In this document: piece after piece, positions 51,856 to 61,420 of the stretch | Numbering within the stretch: position 1 is the stretch's first letter | How the letters are laid out: every line of letters starts with the position of its first letter | Assembly (NCBI RefSeq): GCF_001704615.3 | Contig: NZ_CP029397.2 | Coordinates: 1,736,001-1,800,000, forward strand | Direction of reading: 5' to 3' | From: Acinetobacter defluvii | GTDB lineage: Bacteria > Pseudomonadota > Gammaproteobacteria > Pseudomonadales > Moraxellaceae | Length of the DNA stretch: 64,000 nucleotides | Translations under genes and position numbers: made by a program | The notes under the pieces: generated by a model | Databases searched by the model: none | What the model saw: the letters and a program-made list of their open reading frames with translations, nothing else | What the model was told of the DNA's origin: nothing

Positions 51856-52959
51856 TTATTTTTCAGTTTCAAATAAAGCAGCAACAAATGATTTTGCAGA
51901 AAATGGACGTAAGTCATCAATCTTCTCACCGACACCGATAAAGCGAATTGGGACATGAGTACGACTTGCAATATTGAACAACACGCCCCCTTTGGCTGTA
52001 CCATCCAGTTTAGTAATGGTTAAACCTGTCAAACCCACTGCTTCATCAAACATTTCGACTTGATTAATTGCATTTTGCCCAGTACCTGCATCCACGACTA
52101 GCATTACTTCATGAGGTGCAGTCGCATCAATTTTTTGCATAACCCGCTTAACTTTAGTTAACTCTGTCATCAAGTTACTTTTATTGTGTAAACGTCCTGC
52201 AGTATCTGCGATCAACACATCTACCCCTTTGGCACGTGCACTTTCAAAAGCATCAAAAATCACTGAAGCACTGTCTGCACCATGCCCTTGTGCAACCACT
52301 TGGATGTTATTACGCTCACCCCAAATCTGTAACTGTTCTGTCGCTGCGGCACGGAACGTATCTCCCGCAGCCAACATGACTTTTTTACCTTCGCCTTGTA
52401 AACGTTTTGCAAGCTTACCAATGGTTGTGGTTTTACCTACACCGTTAACACCGACCACCAAAATCACAAATGGATTTTTATTTGGGTCGATATGTAAAGG
52501 TTTGACACGTGGCGCAAGTAAAGCCACCAATTCTTCTTGCAAAGCTTTATATAAAGAATGTGAGTAAATCAAATCGCCACGTTCAGTACGTTCGGTTAAG
52601 TTAGCAATAATGGTTTTAGTGGCATCTACACCAATATCTGAAACTAATAATTGTTCTTCAACTTCTTCTAGCAACTCATCATCGATTTCTTTACCACCGA
52701 TGAGGATGTTTACCATACCATCTGCAAGATTTTTGCGGGTTTTGGTTAAACCTTCTTTCATACGGCTAAAGAAACCACCTTTAGCTTGCGCTTCGGTATC
52801 TTGTGGTTCTGTTACTACTGATGTTTGCTCTTCTGCAATAGGTGTTTCTATAATTTTATTTTCAACAATAGGCACATCAACGGCGGGTAAGCTCGGTAAT
52901 GTGACATCATCATCACCAATTTCCGCATCAATCAAGAATTTATTTTGCTGTTCTTGCAT
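51856..52959 (-). CDS. ftsY: Signal recognition particle receptor FtsY
   Basis: The 367-residue GTPase receives SRP-ribosome complexes at the inner membrane. An acidic A domain (about 1-65) is followed by the NG domain with GVNGVGKTTTIGKLA (P-loop, about 170), DTFRAAATEQL (about 199), DTAGRLHNKSNL (about 252) and TKLDGTAKGG (about 316). Complete. It is divergent from the M16 peptidase genes, with about 210 bp between. Confidence 0.97.
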   Translation of the reverse strand: MQEQQNKFLIDAEIGDDDVTLPSLPAVDVPIVENKIIETPIAEEQTSVVTEPQDTEAQAKGGFFSRMKEGLTKTRKNLADGMVNILIGGKEIDDELLEEVEEQLLVSDIGVDATKTIIANLTERTERGDLIYSHSLYKALQEELVALLAPRVKPLHIDPNKNPFVILVVGVNGVGKTTTIGKLAKRLQGEGKKVMLAAGDTFRAAATEQLQIWGERNNIQVVAQGHGADSASVIFDAFESARAKGVDVLIADTAGRLHNKSNLMTELTKVKRVMQKIDATAPHEVMLVVDAGTGQNAINQVEMFDEAVGLTGLTITKLDGTAKGGVLFNIASRTHVPIRFIGVGEKIDDLRPFSAKSFVAALFETEK

Positions 52960-53168
52960 GCCGATTCCTTGAAAAGCATAGTGTTAAAAAAGAAAGAGTT
53001 TAGCACAGATTGTCCTATTGATAAGCGTTTAAGCTATATTAAAGTGCCTGCTTTAACTGTTTAAAGCAATGTTCCTACAAATCAACCAAAATGCAACATT
53101 TCAATATTGATTTAAAACATATTTTTTTTAAGAATAAGCTACATACTTTAAAATTTTTAGGATAGGTA

Positions 53169-54569
53169 GTGTTCAATATCAAAAAAATACCTTTTTATAT
53201 TTTTTCAACTACTTTATCTCGTTTTGCCCTATGTGGCAGTATTATTCTGGCAACATTTTCTAGTCAAAGCAGTCTTGCCAACACACAAAGTCAACTCGCA
53301 CGTACCACCTTTGAAACCAGTTTAAACAACGGCTTAAAAGTGATTATTCGAGAAGATCATCGTGCTCCGATTGTAATGACCCAAATTTGGTATGGCGTTG
53401 GCAGTAGCGATGAATCAGGCAATTTACTGGGCATGTCGCATGTACTAGAACACATGATGTTTAAAGGTACACATAAAGTTCCTAATGACGAGTTCACACG
53501 TTTAAGTCGTATCTATGGCGGGCGAATTAATGCTGCTACCTATACCAATTACACCAACTACTACCAGCTTTATCCCAAAAAATACTTTCCTTTAGCGCTA
53601 GAGCTTGAAGCAGATCGCATGCAAAACTTAGTGCTCCGCCAACAAGATTTTGAGCCTGAAATAAAAGTAGTAATGGAGGAACGTCGTCAACGTACTGATG
53701 ATAACCCTCGAAATCTCGCTTATGAACGCTTTAAATGGATTGCTTACCCGACAAGCCACCATCGCCAACCTGTCATTGGCTATATGAAAAATCTACAAAA
53801 CATTCAATTAGATGATTTAAAAAAATGGTACAAAACTTGGTATACCCCAAATAATGCAACGCTGGTGATTGTGGGAGATGTTAATGCTGAACAAGCTTTA
53901 AAACAAGTCGAAAAATACTTTGGGGGTATCGCTAAAAAAGCGACACCCGATCGTAATGATGTACTTGAGTTTGACCGTTTAGGCTATCGTCATATGGAGT
54001 TATCACTGCCTGTTCAAGTAGCAAACCTATTTATGGCATGGAATGTTCGCTCATTAGCGACTGCAAAAAACCCACAAGATGCTTACGCCTTAACTATTAT
54101 CCAATCCTTACTGGATGGTGGGATATCAGCACGACTACAAGATCGTTTAGTGAGAGATAAAAAAATACTGACTGCAATTAGCGTCAGCTATGACCCTTAT
54201 AACCGTGGCGATAGCCTTTTTGTGATTTCTGCTTTACCTTCTGAAAATGTCACACTGGTACAAGCACAAGCAGCGATTGAAAAAGAAATGGATTTATTTA
54301 AAACAGAATTAGTCAATCAAACTGAACTAGAGCGTGTAAAAAATAATTTCGTTTCTAATTTGGTTTACAGCCAAGACGATATTATTGGACAGGCTAACAT
54401 GATTGGAAACTTAGAAGTGAATGGTTTAAGTTTTCGTTTAATGGATGAACTTCCTCAACATTACGACAAAGTCACACCACAAGATTTACAGCGTATCGCC
54501 AATATTTATTTTGTTCGAGATAACTTAAGCACTTTGTACTTAAGTCCTGAATCAAATAACGACAAATAA
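53169..54569 (+). CDS. M16 zinc peptidase, catalytic subunit
   Basis: The 466-residue protein has an N-terminal membrane or signal segment (about 10-37). An inverted zinc motif HVLEHMMFKGTHK (HXXEH, about 93-105) is followed about 76 residues later by the second Glu in EEMVxE-like VVMEERRQRT. The repeat half (about 230-450) ends LYLSPES. Pitrilysin-type peptidases degrade small proteins and signal peptides. It forms a pair with the next gene. Confidence 0.9.
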   Translation: MFNIKKIPFYIFSTTLSRFALCGSIILATFSSQSSLANTQSQLARTTFETSLNNGLKVIIREDHRAPIVMTQIWYGVGSSDESGNLLGMSHVLEHMMFKGTHKVPNDEFTRLSRIYGGRINAATYTNYTNYYQLYPKKYFPLALELEADRMQNLVLRQQDFEPEIKVVMEERRQRTDDNPRNLAYERFKWIAYPTSHHRQPVIGYMKNLQNIQLDDLKKWYKTWYTPNNATLVIVGDVNAEQALKQVEKYFGGIAKKATPDRNDVLEFDRLGYRHMELSLPVQVANLFMAWNVRSLATAKNPQDAYALTIIQSLLDGGISARLQDRLVRDKKILTAISVSYDPYNRGDSLFVISALPSENVTLVQAQAAIEKEMDLFKTELVNQTELERVKNNFVSNLVYSQDDIIGQANMIGNLEVNGLSFRLMDELPQHYDKVTPQDLQRIANIYFVRDNLSTLYLSPESNNDK

Positions 54570-54585
54570 AAATCAGGAGTTATCC

Positions 54586-56121
54586 GTGCAAAAACTCAAA
54601 TATACTTTACTTATTTCCGCTTTATTATGTTCAACATGGAGTTTTGCTGAATTAGAACCCGACAATCAAGCAAATGTAGATTCGATACTCGATGACACGC
54701 CATTAAAGTCCATCACAACTTTACAAAGTCTTAAAAACCTCAGTCAGCAAAAAAGCTATCAAGCACCTTTTGTCCAAGAGCTCAACAATCCACAGAAAGT
54801 CAGAACACTTTTTGTTTCTACACAAGACTTGCCTATTGTTGATATTCAACTGACATTTAATGCAGGTTCTGCTCAAGACGAAAATATTGCAAAAGGCATG
54901 TACGGACTGTCAAATATGGCAGCAAGGCTAATGACTGAAGGCACAGAGCAATATACTGCCAAGCAAATTGCCAGTACTTTTGAAGGCTTAGGTGCAAAAT
55001 TCAGTGTAAATGCCTATCGAGATATGTTTACGGTACGTTTGCGCGTGCTTTCAGACCCGAATAAGCTTAATCCCGCTGTTGATATGATGTTACATATACT
55101 CAAACATGCGACATTCAACAATTCTGGGCTAAATTTGGTGTTAAACAATACCAAAGTTGGACAAAAACAAATTCAAGAAAACCCCAACCGTTTAATGGGA
55201 ATTCGCTTCTATCGCGCAATCTATGGTACCCATCCTTATGCTGAACCGAGTGTAGGAACAAATGCCAGTATTCAAAAAATCACCCCTGAACTGCTTGTAC
55301 AGTTTAGAAATAAACTCTTAGTTTCCCAGAATATGAATATTGCGATCACAGGCAATCTCACAACTGAGCAGGCAACGAATTTAAGTCATCTATTACTACA
55401 AAATTTACCCCAAGGTGAAAAAGCACCTGAACTGCCAGAACCACTTGAGCAAGCAGATTTCAATATTCAGTTTATTCCCTACCAATCTACCCAAGCCAAC
55501 ATCATGATCGGACATCTCGGCATCACCCGTGAAAATCCAGATCGAATTGCGCTTGAAGTCGCCAATCAAATGTTTGGTGGAAGTGGCTTTAACTCCATCT
55601 TAATGAAAGAGTTAAGAGTCAAACGTGGTTATACTTATGGTGCATATAGTAATTTAACATCAATGCAATCACGTGGACTTTTCAGTCTAAGTTATGCCAC
55701 CCAACAAGAGCAAATGATGGACAGTATTCGAATAGCCCATCAAGCATTAAGAGATTTTGTACAACAACCCATTCAACGTAAACAATTAGAAGAAACCAAA
55801 GAAGGAATGTTACGCTCATTCCCAATGTCTTTTAGTAGTAATGCCAATATCAATGCACAATTGGCTTCTATTGGTTTCTATCACTTACCTGCAGATTATC
55901 TTTCGCAATATCAACAACAACTCAGTGCTATCACCGCCAAACAAGTACAAGCTGCTTTACAAAAACATATTCGTGCAGATCGCTTAACTTTTGTGATTGT
56001 TGCTAATACACTTGATCAACCCGCTTTAAAGAAAATGTTAAATGAAAATTTAGGTAATACTTCATCATCGGAAACTAAGACTATGCTAAGTGAAAAAACT
56101 GATACAAAAGATAAAGGCTAA
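54586..56121 (+). CDS. M16 peptidase-like, non-catalytic partner
   Basis: The 511-residue protein has a signal peptide (about 1-22) and two M16 domains without the zinc motif: at the corresponding place it reads YGLSNMAARLMTEGT instead of HXXEH. Later signatures (NPNRLMGIRFYRAIYG; MKELRVKRGYTYGAYSN with the Arg-Tyr substrate-binding pair) remain. As in other pairs (PqqF/YmxG-like), it should be the substrate-binding subunit for the upstream protein. It lies 16 bp after that gene, with CAGGAG before its GTG start. Confidence 0.88.
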   Translation: MQKLKYTLLISALLCSTWSFAELEPDNQANVDSILDDTPLKSITTLQSLKNLSQQKSYQAPFVQELNNPQKVRTLFVSTQDLPIVDIQLTFNAGSAQDENIAKGMYGLSNMAARLMTEGTEQYTAKQIASTFEGLGAKFSVNAYRDMFTVRLRVLSDPNKLNPAVDMMLHILKHATFNNSGLNLVLNNTKVGQKQIQENPNRLMGIRFYRAIYGTHPYAEPSVGTNASIQKITPELLVQFRNKLLVSQNMNIAITGNLTTEQATNLSHLLLQNLPQGEKAPELPEPLEQADFNIQFIPYQSTQANIMIGHLGITRENPDRIALEVANQMFGGSGFNSILMKELRVKRGYTYGAYSNLTSMQSRGLFSLSYATQQEQMMDSIRIAHQALRDFVQQPIQRKQLEETKEGMLRSFPMSFSSNANINAQLASIGFYHLPADYLSQYQQQLSAITAKQVQAALQKHIRADRLTFVIVANTLDQPALKKMLNENLGNTSSSETKTMLSEKTDTKDKG

Positions 56122-56184
56122 GTATGAAAAACTTGAGTAAAAAGTTAGAATAGCCCTACGAACTCAAACAAAACTAGCTGATAC

Positions 56185-56508
56185 TTATTCATCTTCTATT
56201 GCCATTGCTGGATATTCTTTAACATGTTTCGCTTCATAAGCATAAGCTCGCATTAACCTCAAATACTCATGCATTAAAATTTGTGGTTGCGCTTGTAAAT
56301 GTTGCGCAAAGCTTTGTGTATGTGGATAGGTTGCTTGGAGTGATAATTGACTAACATGTTGATATTTTTCAATACTAATCGGGCGAAACAATGCAAAACT
56401 TGCAACGAATAAAATGAAGATCACGATCAGCATGATCCCCATTTTCAAAACAGACTCCAAGGTTATTTTTGACTTAAATTTTAAAAATTGATCTTTTGAT
56501 ATGAGCAT
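56185..56508 (-). CDS. Small membrane protein, unknown
   Basis: A 107-residue protein with one membrane segment (GIMLIVIFILFVASFALF, about 24-41) and a C-terminal soluble part (RPISIEKYQHVSQLSLQATY). No family recognised. It converges with the M16 pair. Confidence 0.6.
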   Translation of the reverse strand: MLISKDQFLKFKSKITLESVLKMGIMLIVIFILFVASFALFRPISIEKYQHVSQLSLQATYPHTQSFAQHLQAQPQILMHEYLRLMRAYAYEAKHVKEYPAMAIEDE

Positions 56509-56669
56509 GCACTACCTCGAATATATAGGTAGTTTAAGCTCGAAAGCTTTAAAAATATAGTGCTTCAGCGAAATGCATATAAATTCGAGGAAGATTAAGC
56601 CAGCAAAGCTTAATCATCCTTATTCAGAGATAAACTTTATAAAAAAAGTAATATCTTAATTAAGCACCC

Positions 56670-57029
56670 TTAACTTAAAATAGAACGAATAACTGCAAAA
56701 TATAAAATCAGTGCAATAATCGCCAAAGCTAAGAATACTGCGAAAATACTGACTCCTGCTTCAGCATGTACTGGATGTAAATCATCATCGTCCGCTAGAC
56801 GACGTAACTCACCATCATACACACGATAAAATCCTGCTTTTTGCAAAGGCTCCAGATTTCGTGTATAATCGTAAATACGCTTACGTTGTGCCAAGCAAAA
56901 ATCACCAAGATGAATCTCTTGATGAAAAATTGCATCGTCCAATTGTTTGCGGTGATACTGAGCAAGTGCAACTATTTGAGACTCAGTTGGAGGTACATCA
57001 AAATTAAAACCATCTATGATCTTGTTCAT
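56670..57029 (-). CDS. Small tail-anchored protein, unknown
   Basis: A 119-residue protein with a soluble helical N-terminal part (ESQIVALAQYHRKQLDDAI) and a C-terminal membrane segment (SIFAVFLALAIIALILYFAV, about 94-113). It has the form of a tail-anchored protein. No family recognised. Well-formed start with GGGAGAAC upstream. Confidence 0.6.
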   Translation of the reverse strand: MNKIIDGFNFDVPPTESQIVALAQYHRKQLDDAIFHQEIHLGDFCLAQRKRIYDYTRNLEPLQKAGFYRVYDGELRRLADDDDLHPVHAEAGVSIFAVFLALAIIALILYFAVIRSILS

Positions 57030-57258
57030 ATTTGTTCTCCCTTTTAGTCGTCTTCCTTAATATAGATTTTAATAAAAATTAGTTCTGATTAATGTTTAAT
57101 CATGTAATCATACATTATTCAATCTAGTCTCCAAAAATAGTTGACAAGTTAAGTAATTTGTAATATTAGTTTAATAAAGAGAAGTTAAATTAGTAGTGTT
57201 TAGTAAAAAGACCTCATGGGAGGTCTTAAATGATCATAATTACAATAAGGAGTTATAT

Positions 57259-57492
57259 ATGATTCATCAAATCTCTCAACATGACTTAGAGCATGTTTAT
57301 GCAAATGCGGTAAATACAATTCATTCTGAAATGAATTTTATAGATGCGGTTAAACAGTTAGAAGATGCAGCACAAGCAGGTCATGGTAAAGCAGCAATGT
57401 TCTTAGCAGAACTTTATTATCAAGGTTTCCGTGTAGAACGTGACTCATTAAAAGCACAATACTGGCAAAAAATGGCCACGATGCAAGCATAA
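57259..57492 (+). CDS. Single Sel1-repeat protein
   Basis: A 77-residue protein starts at 57259 (AAGGAGTT upstream). It contains one Sel1/TPR-like pair of helices: NFIDAVKQLEDAAQAGHGKA and MFLAELYYQGFRVERDSLKA. A hairpin (AAGACCTC-ATGG-GAGGTCTT, about 57207-57228) lies in its leader and may be an attenuator or a processing site. It would act as a protein-interaction module. A longer open frame begins before the hairpin and is not supported. Confidence 0.7.
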   Translation: MIHQISQHDLEHVYANAVNTIHSEMNFIDAVKQLEDAAQAGHGKAAMFLAELYYQGFRVERDSLKAQYWQKMATMQA

Positions 57493-57495
57493 TCA

Positions 57496-57519
57496 AACGT
57501 CACCTAGGTGGCGTTTTTT
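57496..57519 (+). terminator. Terminator after the Sel1-repeat gene
   Basis: AACGTCACC and GGTGGCGTT pair around a TA centre, with a run of T following, 3 bp after the stop codon. Confidence 0.8.
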
Positions 57520-57628
57520 AATGCTACCTTTTGCTGTTCATATTTATTTACGAATTAACATCAAGCTTTCATCAAAAAAATTGCCGAATCGCTTACAATA
57601 GTAGGGAATCAAATTCGATTGCTTAATC

Positions 57629-58006
57629 ATGAAAAAATACATTCATCTTCAACCAATTCCCAAAGAACTTATTATTAAACTTTCTATTTTAAAATCTTTA
57701 ATGTATTGCGGTGTTTTATGGGGCTTATACCATCAAGGTTGGGCAATGAAAACCGATAAAAATGATGTTTATTTCCCTTTCTGGCTTAATTCTTTGCAAG
57801 CATATCAATATGCTAGCTTACATTGGCCGCAATATACACCGAAAAGGATTACGCCGAAAGACTTTCAAGAAGCCTTACTTCCAACATTAACGCGTTTAAA
57901 TGTAAAGCCTGCTCTATTTAATTCTTCAGGTCGTAAATTCAAACTATCTACGACACAAATGCACCATTTTTTCTTTAATAATTCAATGCAATTTCAAGCA
58001 ATTTAA
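57629..58006 (+). CDS. Conserved-looking protein, unknown
   Basis: A 125-residue protein. It starts basic, then a short hydrophobic segment (LMYCGVLWGLYHQGWAM, about 29-45), then a soluble part with PFWLNSLQAYQYASLHWPQY and PALFNSSGRKFKLSTTQ. Trp and Tyr content is high. It looks like a real gene with its own terminator, but I do not recognise the family. Confidence 0.6.
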   Translation: MKKYIHLQPIPKELIIKLSILKSLMYCGVLWGLYHQGWAMKTDKNDVYFPFWLNSLQAYQYASLHWPQYTPKRITPKDFQEALLPTLTRLNVKPALFNSSGRKFKLSTTQMHHFFFNNSMQFQAI

Positions 58007-58055
58007 AATTTGAATCTGCATTATTTAGTATTTATTAGATGATCAATTTATAAAC

Positions 58056-58085
58056 AAAAAACCTGTTTTTTAAACAGGTTTTTTG
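58056..58085. terminator. Bidirectional terminator
   Basis: AACCTGTTT and AAACAGGTT form a 9-bp stem flanked by A and T runs on both sides. It serves the plus-strand gene ending at 58006 and would also stop the small minus-strand gene at 58099. Confidence 0.85.
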
Positions 58086-58098
58086 TCTTTTGGGGAGT

Positions 58099-58206
58099 TT
58101 ACGGATTTAAATAAAAATAACCTGAAATTGCACATAAAGCACAAATTGCTAAGATTAAGTATGTATTTACCGTATTAAAACTTACTAAAAATTTAACAAT
58201 ATTCAT
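58099..58206 (-). CDS. Possible 35-residue membrane protein
   Basis: A 35-codon frame encodes one hydrophobic helix (YLILAICALCAISGYFYL, about 16-33) after a short polar start (MNIVKFLVSFNTVN). A bidirectional terminator lies 14 bp after it. The ribosome binding site is weak, so it is only a candidate. Confidence 0.4.
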   Translation of the reverse strand: MNIVKFLVSFNTVNTYLILAICALCAISGYFYLNP

Positions 58207-58684
58207 GATAAAGCAACAGCATATAAAATAAATTCACACAAATTATACAATAGTTTATAAAAACATACACTTTTGATTTAATTCCAAATTAAAAATTAAT
58301 ATACATTTCACTTTATCTTTATCATTTAAATATCAAATATAAATCAATTACTTAAACTACTATTTAGAGATATAAAACATGATAATTTAAATTGCAATAT
58401 ATTATCATTTTCATTAATTACATTTATTTACATAAATAATGCTTTATTTTTAACTATTACATTTATTTGCAATATATTACATGCTTATCAAAATACATTT
58501 TTTAATTTTACTTTTTCGAAATACCTGACTAAACATGATGTTTATTTATTGCTTTAGAGTGCTATAACTGTACTGTGGTGTCGTTTCTTCTCAATCCGCT
58601 TGATATTTAAGCTTTAAAAATATACAGAAATTATTTTCAAAAAATCATATAATTAACTCAATTTTATATATCTTAAGTAGGCAT
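58207..58684. other. AT-rich intergenic region upstream of ruvC
   Basis: About 480 bp of very AT-rich DNA with many A/T runs. It should include the ruvC promoter. I see no gene, repeat or structured element of note. Confidence 0.5.
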
Positions 58685-59230
58685 ATGTCACTGATTATCG
58701 GTATTGACCCGGGTTCAAGATTGACTGGTTATGGCATTATTGAAAAAAATGGGCAAAAACTAAGCTTTATAGATGCAGGAACAATTCGCACAGAAACCAC
58801 TGAAATGCCTGAACGTCTAAAGCGAATTTTTGCAGGTATAGACCGTATTGTTAAGTTTCATGGTCCCACTGAAGCTGCTGTAGAGCAAGTTTTTATGGCT
58901 CAAAATCCTGATTCAGCATTAAAACTGGGGCAAGCACGAGGTGCAGCCATTGCAGCTTTAGTCAATTTAGATTTACAAGTTGCAGAATATACAGCTCGTC
59001 AGATTAAACAGTCAGTGGTAGGCTATGGAGCCGCCGACAAAGAACAAGTACAAATGATGGTGATGAAGCTATTAAACTTATCTATACAACCACAAGCGGA
59101 TGCTGCTGATGCACTTGCAGCAGCAATTTGTCATGCACATGCTTCAGGTAGCATGAGCAAACTTGCAGTACTTAATGCTTTAGGTGGTATGGCACGAGGG
59201 CGTAGTCGAAATAGTGGAAGAAGACGCTAG
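58685..59230 (+). CDS. ruvC: Holliday junction endonuclease RuvC
   Basis: The 181-residue resolvase has [15 protein letters not shown] (first catalytic Asp, about 7), [20 protein letters not shown] (Glu, about 66) and [14 protein letters not shown] (the last two Asp, about 138-141), a complete active site. It cuts four-way junctions with RuvAB. The C-terminal tail is Arg-rich. AAGTAGGC lies before the ATG. A single gene here, not joined to ruvAB. Confidence 0.96.
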   Translation: MSLIIGIDPGSRLTGYGIIEKNGQKLSFIDAGTIRTETTEMPERLKRIFAGIDRIVKFHGPTEAAVEQVFMAQNPDSALKLGQARGAAIAALVNLDLQVAEYTARQIKQSVVGYGAADKEQVQMMVMKLLNLSIQPQADAADALAAAICHAHASGSMSKLAVLNALGGMARGRSRNSGRRR

Positions 59231-59265
59231 TTGCTTAATACTTATAAGAGATTTAACACTAAAAA

Positions 59266-59598
59266 TTACACATAATCTGCAACATCTTTGCGAATTTCAC
59301 GGAGAGATGGCTGTTTGCTATATGTTGCAATCAACATTTTACCCACTGTTCTTAAATTTTTGTTTTGATTGGGATCAATGCGAATTAAAGCCAACTCCTC
59401 ATCAATACGAGAACCTGCTATTGGCTTACAGATGACAATATTTTCATTGCGCTCAATCACTTTATACTGTGGAAATTCTTGTTGAATTTTCTCTTTTAAA
59501 CTCAGTTTTTTTGAGGATTTAGAATGGTCAATTTGCGTATAAATGACCAACAAAATACATGCTACCAATACAATTGCAACGATTAAATACTTTTCCAT
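59266..59598 (-). CDS. Small membrane-anchored protein, unknown
   Basis: The 110-residue protein has an N-terminal membrane segment (YLIVAIVLVACILLVIYT, about 4-21). The soluble part (LKEKIQQEFPQYKVIERNEN, then LALIRIDPNQNKNLR) has an alpha/beta pattern. It is a candidate inner-membrane protein with a cytoplasmic or periplasmic domain. No family recognised. Confidence 0.65.
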   Translation of the reverse strand: MEKYLIVAIVLVACILLVIYTQIDHSKSSKKLSLKEKIQQEFPQYKVIERNENIVICKPIAGSRIDEELALIRIDPNQNKNLRTVGKMLIATYSKQPSLREIRKDVADYV

Positions 59599-59638
59599 TT
59601 ATTCTAACGCCTGTTTTGTGAAAATCCTGAAAATATTT

Positions 59639-59911
59639 TCATCGAATCATGGTAAATTCATGATAATTTGGTAAATCAACTAATGCGATTTGCTCAATGC
59701 TGCTCACCTGCGAGCGCAAAGGTCCTACATAACTATGACGAATAATTTCTAAAATATCTTGTTCATTGCCAAGCACTACCGCTTCAACCTCACCTGAAGG
59801 TAAATTCATCACATATCCTTTTAAATTTAAAGTATTTGCCTCTTTTTCAAACCAGCGGCGATAGCCAACATCTTGTACTTTACCTTGAATAATCAATTTA
59901 ACAGCTTTCAT
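59639..59911 (-). CDS. Acylphosphatase
   Basis: The 90-residue enzyme hydrolyses carboxyl-phosphate bonds. Signature 1, GKVQDVGYRRWFEKEA (about 10-25), holds the phosphate loop and catalytic Arg. Signature 2, GYVMNLPSGEVEAVVLG (about 32-48), holds the catalytic Asn. The first signature has Asp for the usual Gln/Glu-Gly residue (QDVGYR), a mild difference. It overlaps the start of the gene before it by 14 bp. Confidence 0.93.
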   Translation of the reverse strand: MKAVKLIIQGKVQDVGYRRWFEKEANTLNLKGYVMNLPSGEVEAVVLGNEQDILEIIRHSYVGPLRSQVSSIEQIALVDLPNYHEFTMIR

Positions 59912-61400
59912 TTGCTTTTACCTTATTTTTATCATCCTGATGATTTACGACATAATACACGGCTTCTCGCATATGCTGTGCCTGTAATCCTCGTTGTCCT
60001 TTTTGTGCTAAATAATCACCTGCTAAAGCATGTAGTGTTACGATCTGATGTAAGTGAATTTTTTCTTTAAATTGTGCTTTTAAACTTGCGATCATTCCTG
60101 CAAGCACGTCCCCCATCCCTCCTGTTCCCATACCTGCATTTCCTGCAGTACAGATCCAGAGTTGATCCTCTAAAATCAAACTTCCAGCACCTTTTAGTAC
60201 CCATTGTCCTGCATATTTTTGTTGTAGTTTTTGAATCGCAGTAACACGATCCGCCTCAACTTCACTTACACTACAATTCAACAATTTTGCAGCTTCACCT
60301 GGATGTGGCGTTAAATAGGTATTTTCATTCGCACGTACAGGATGTTTCGCCAAAAACCATAAAGCATCCGCATCAAGCACTGTCTGTAAATGTTGTAATT
60401 GGTGTATTTTAGGAAACCATTTAAAAAACTGTTGTTCTGCCCAATCATCCCGACCTAATCCCATACCGAAACTTACAGCATCTACATGCTGAAGCAGATT
60501 CTCGATCTGAATATTAGTTAAGGCATTGATATCACGCAGCATAATATTCGGTGATCGTGCTAAAATTGCAGTATGGTGCTTAGCATCACAAATCATCGTT
60601 ACTTTGCCAGCCCCAGCACTAAATGCCGCTTCAGCAGCCATCATGACCGCCCCACCCATTTCTGCATGCCCACCAACTACTAAGATATGTCCATAGCTGC
60701 CCTTATGACCAAAAGCTTTACGTTGTGCTAAGACTACTGTTGTAGGTGACAGATCAGCGAGTTTTTTTAATTGATCATCATGGGGTATCGCAGAAATTAA
60801 CTCTACTTTTCCAGAAAACTCTTTCCCTTGACCTGTAAATAAACCAGCTTTAAGTCCTAATACGGTATAAGTTCGATCAACTTTGATCGCCTTAGGCAAG
60901 GGCTGCCCTGTATTAGCATGCAATCCACTCGGCACATCAATCGCAATTTTAAGACCTGATTGCGCATTAAAAATTTCAATAACTTCTTGCCAAGTTTCAT
61001 CCAAATCGCGATTTAAACCAATTCCAAAAAGTGCATCTACATGGCAGTCAAAGCTATTTTCAATATTAAAATGAGCTTGAATATTGACATGATGTGCGTG
61101 TGCAAGTTGCCACGCTTTGTCTAAATCTGCTGATTGCCCACGTTCTGCTGCAAAAACAGTAACCTGATAACCTAAATCTTGTAAATATTTTGCCAAACAA
61201 TAACCATCACCTGCGTTATTGCCTGAGCCACACCAAATGGCAATGGACTGAATATTTTGCTGAGTAGAAAATACATCATCTAGGCGCTGTGCAATTAACC
61301 AAGCCACTTGTTGCATCAGTCCAAAAGAGCTATTTTGTTGACGAAACCAACGTCCTTCCCATGCTTGAATCTCGTGACTATGATAAACTTGCGAATGCAT
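59898..61400 (-). CDS. nnrD: Bifunctional NAD(P)H-hydrate repair enzyme (NnrE/NnrD)
   Basis: The 500-residue fusion repairs damaged NAD(P)H. The N-terminal epimerase domain (about 1-215) has CGSGNNAGDGYCLAKYLQ. The C-terminal ADP-dependent dehydratase domain (about 230-495) has VVGGHAEMGGAVMMAAEAAF, LTPHPGEAAKLLN and the nucleotide loop GNAGMGTGGMGDVLAG. Both active sites look complete. It is divergent from queG, the starts being only about 20 bp apart. Confidence 0.92.
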   Translation of the reverse strand: MHSQVYHSHEIQAWEGRWFRQQNSSFGLMQQVAWLIAQRLDDVFSTQQNIQSIAIWCGSGNNAGDGYCLAKYLQDLGYQVTVFAAERGQSADLDKAWQLAHAHHVNIQAHFNIENSFDCHVDALFGIGLNRDLDETWQEVIEIFNAQSGLKIAIDVPSGLHANTGQPLPKAIKVDRTYTVLGLKAGLFTGQGKEFSGKVELISAIPHDDQLKKLADLSPTTVVLAQRKAFGHKGSYGHILVVGGHAEMGGAVMMAAEAAFSAGAGKVTMICDAKHHTAILARSPNIMLRDINALTNIQIENLLQHVDAVSFGMGLGRDDWAEQQFFKWFPKIHQLQHLQTVLDADALWFLAKHPVRANENTYLTPHPGEAAKLLNCSVSEVEADRVTAIQKLQQKYAGQWVLKGAGSLILEDQLWICTAGNAGMGTGGMGDVLAGMIASLKAQFKEKIHLHQIVTLHALAGDYLAQKGQRGLQAQHMREAVYYVVNHQDDKNKVKANESC

Positions 61401-61420
61401 TATTCTTTCCCATATTTTCT

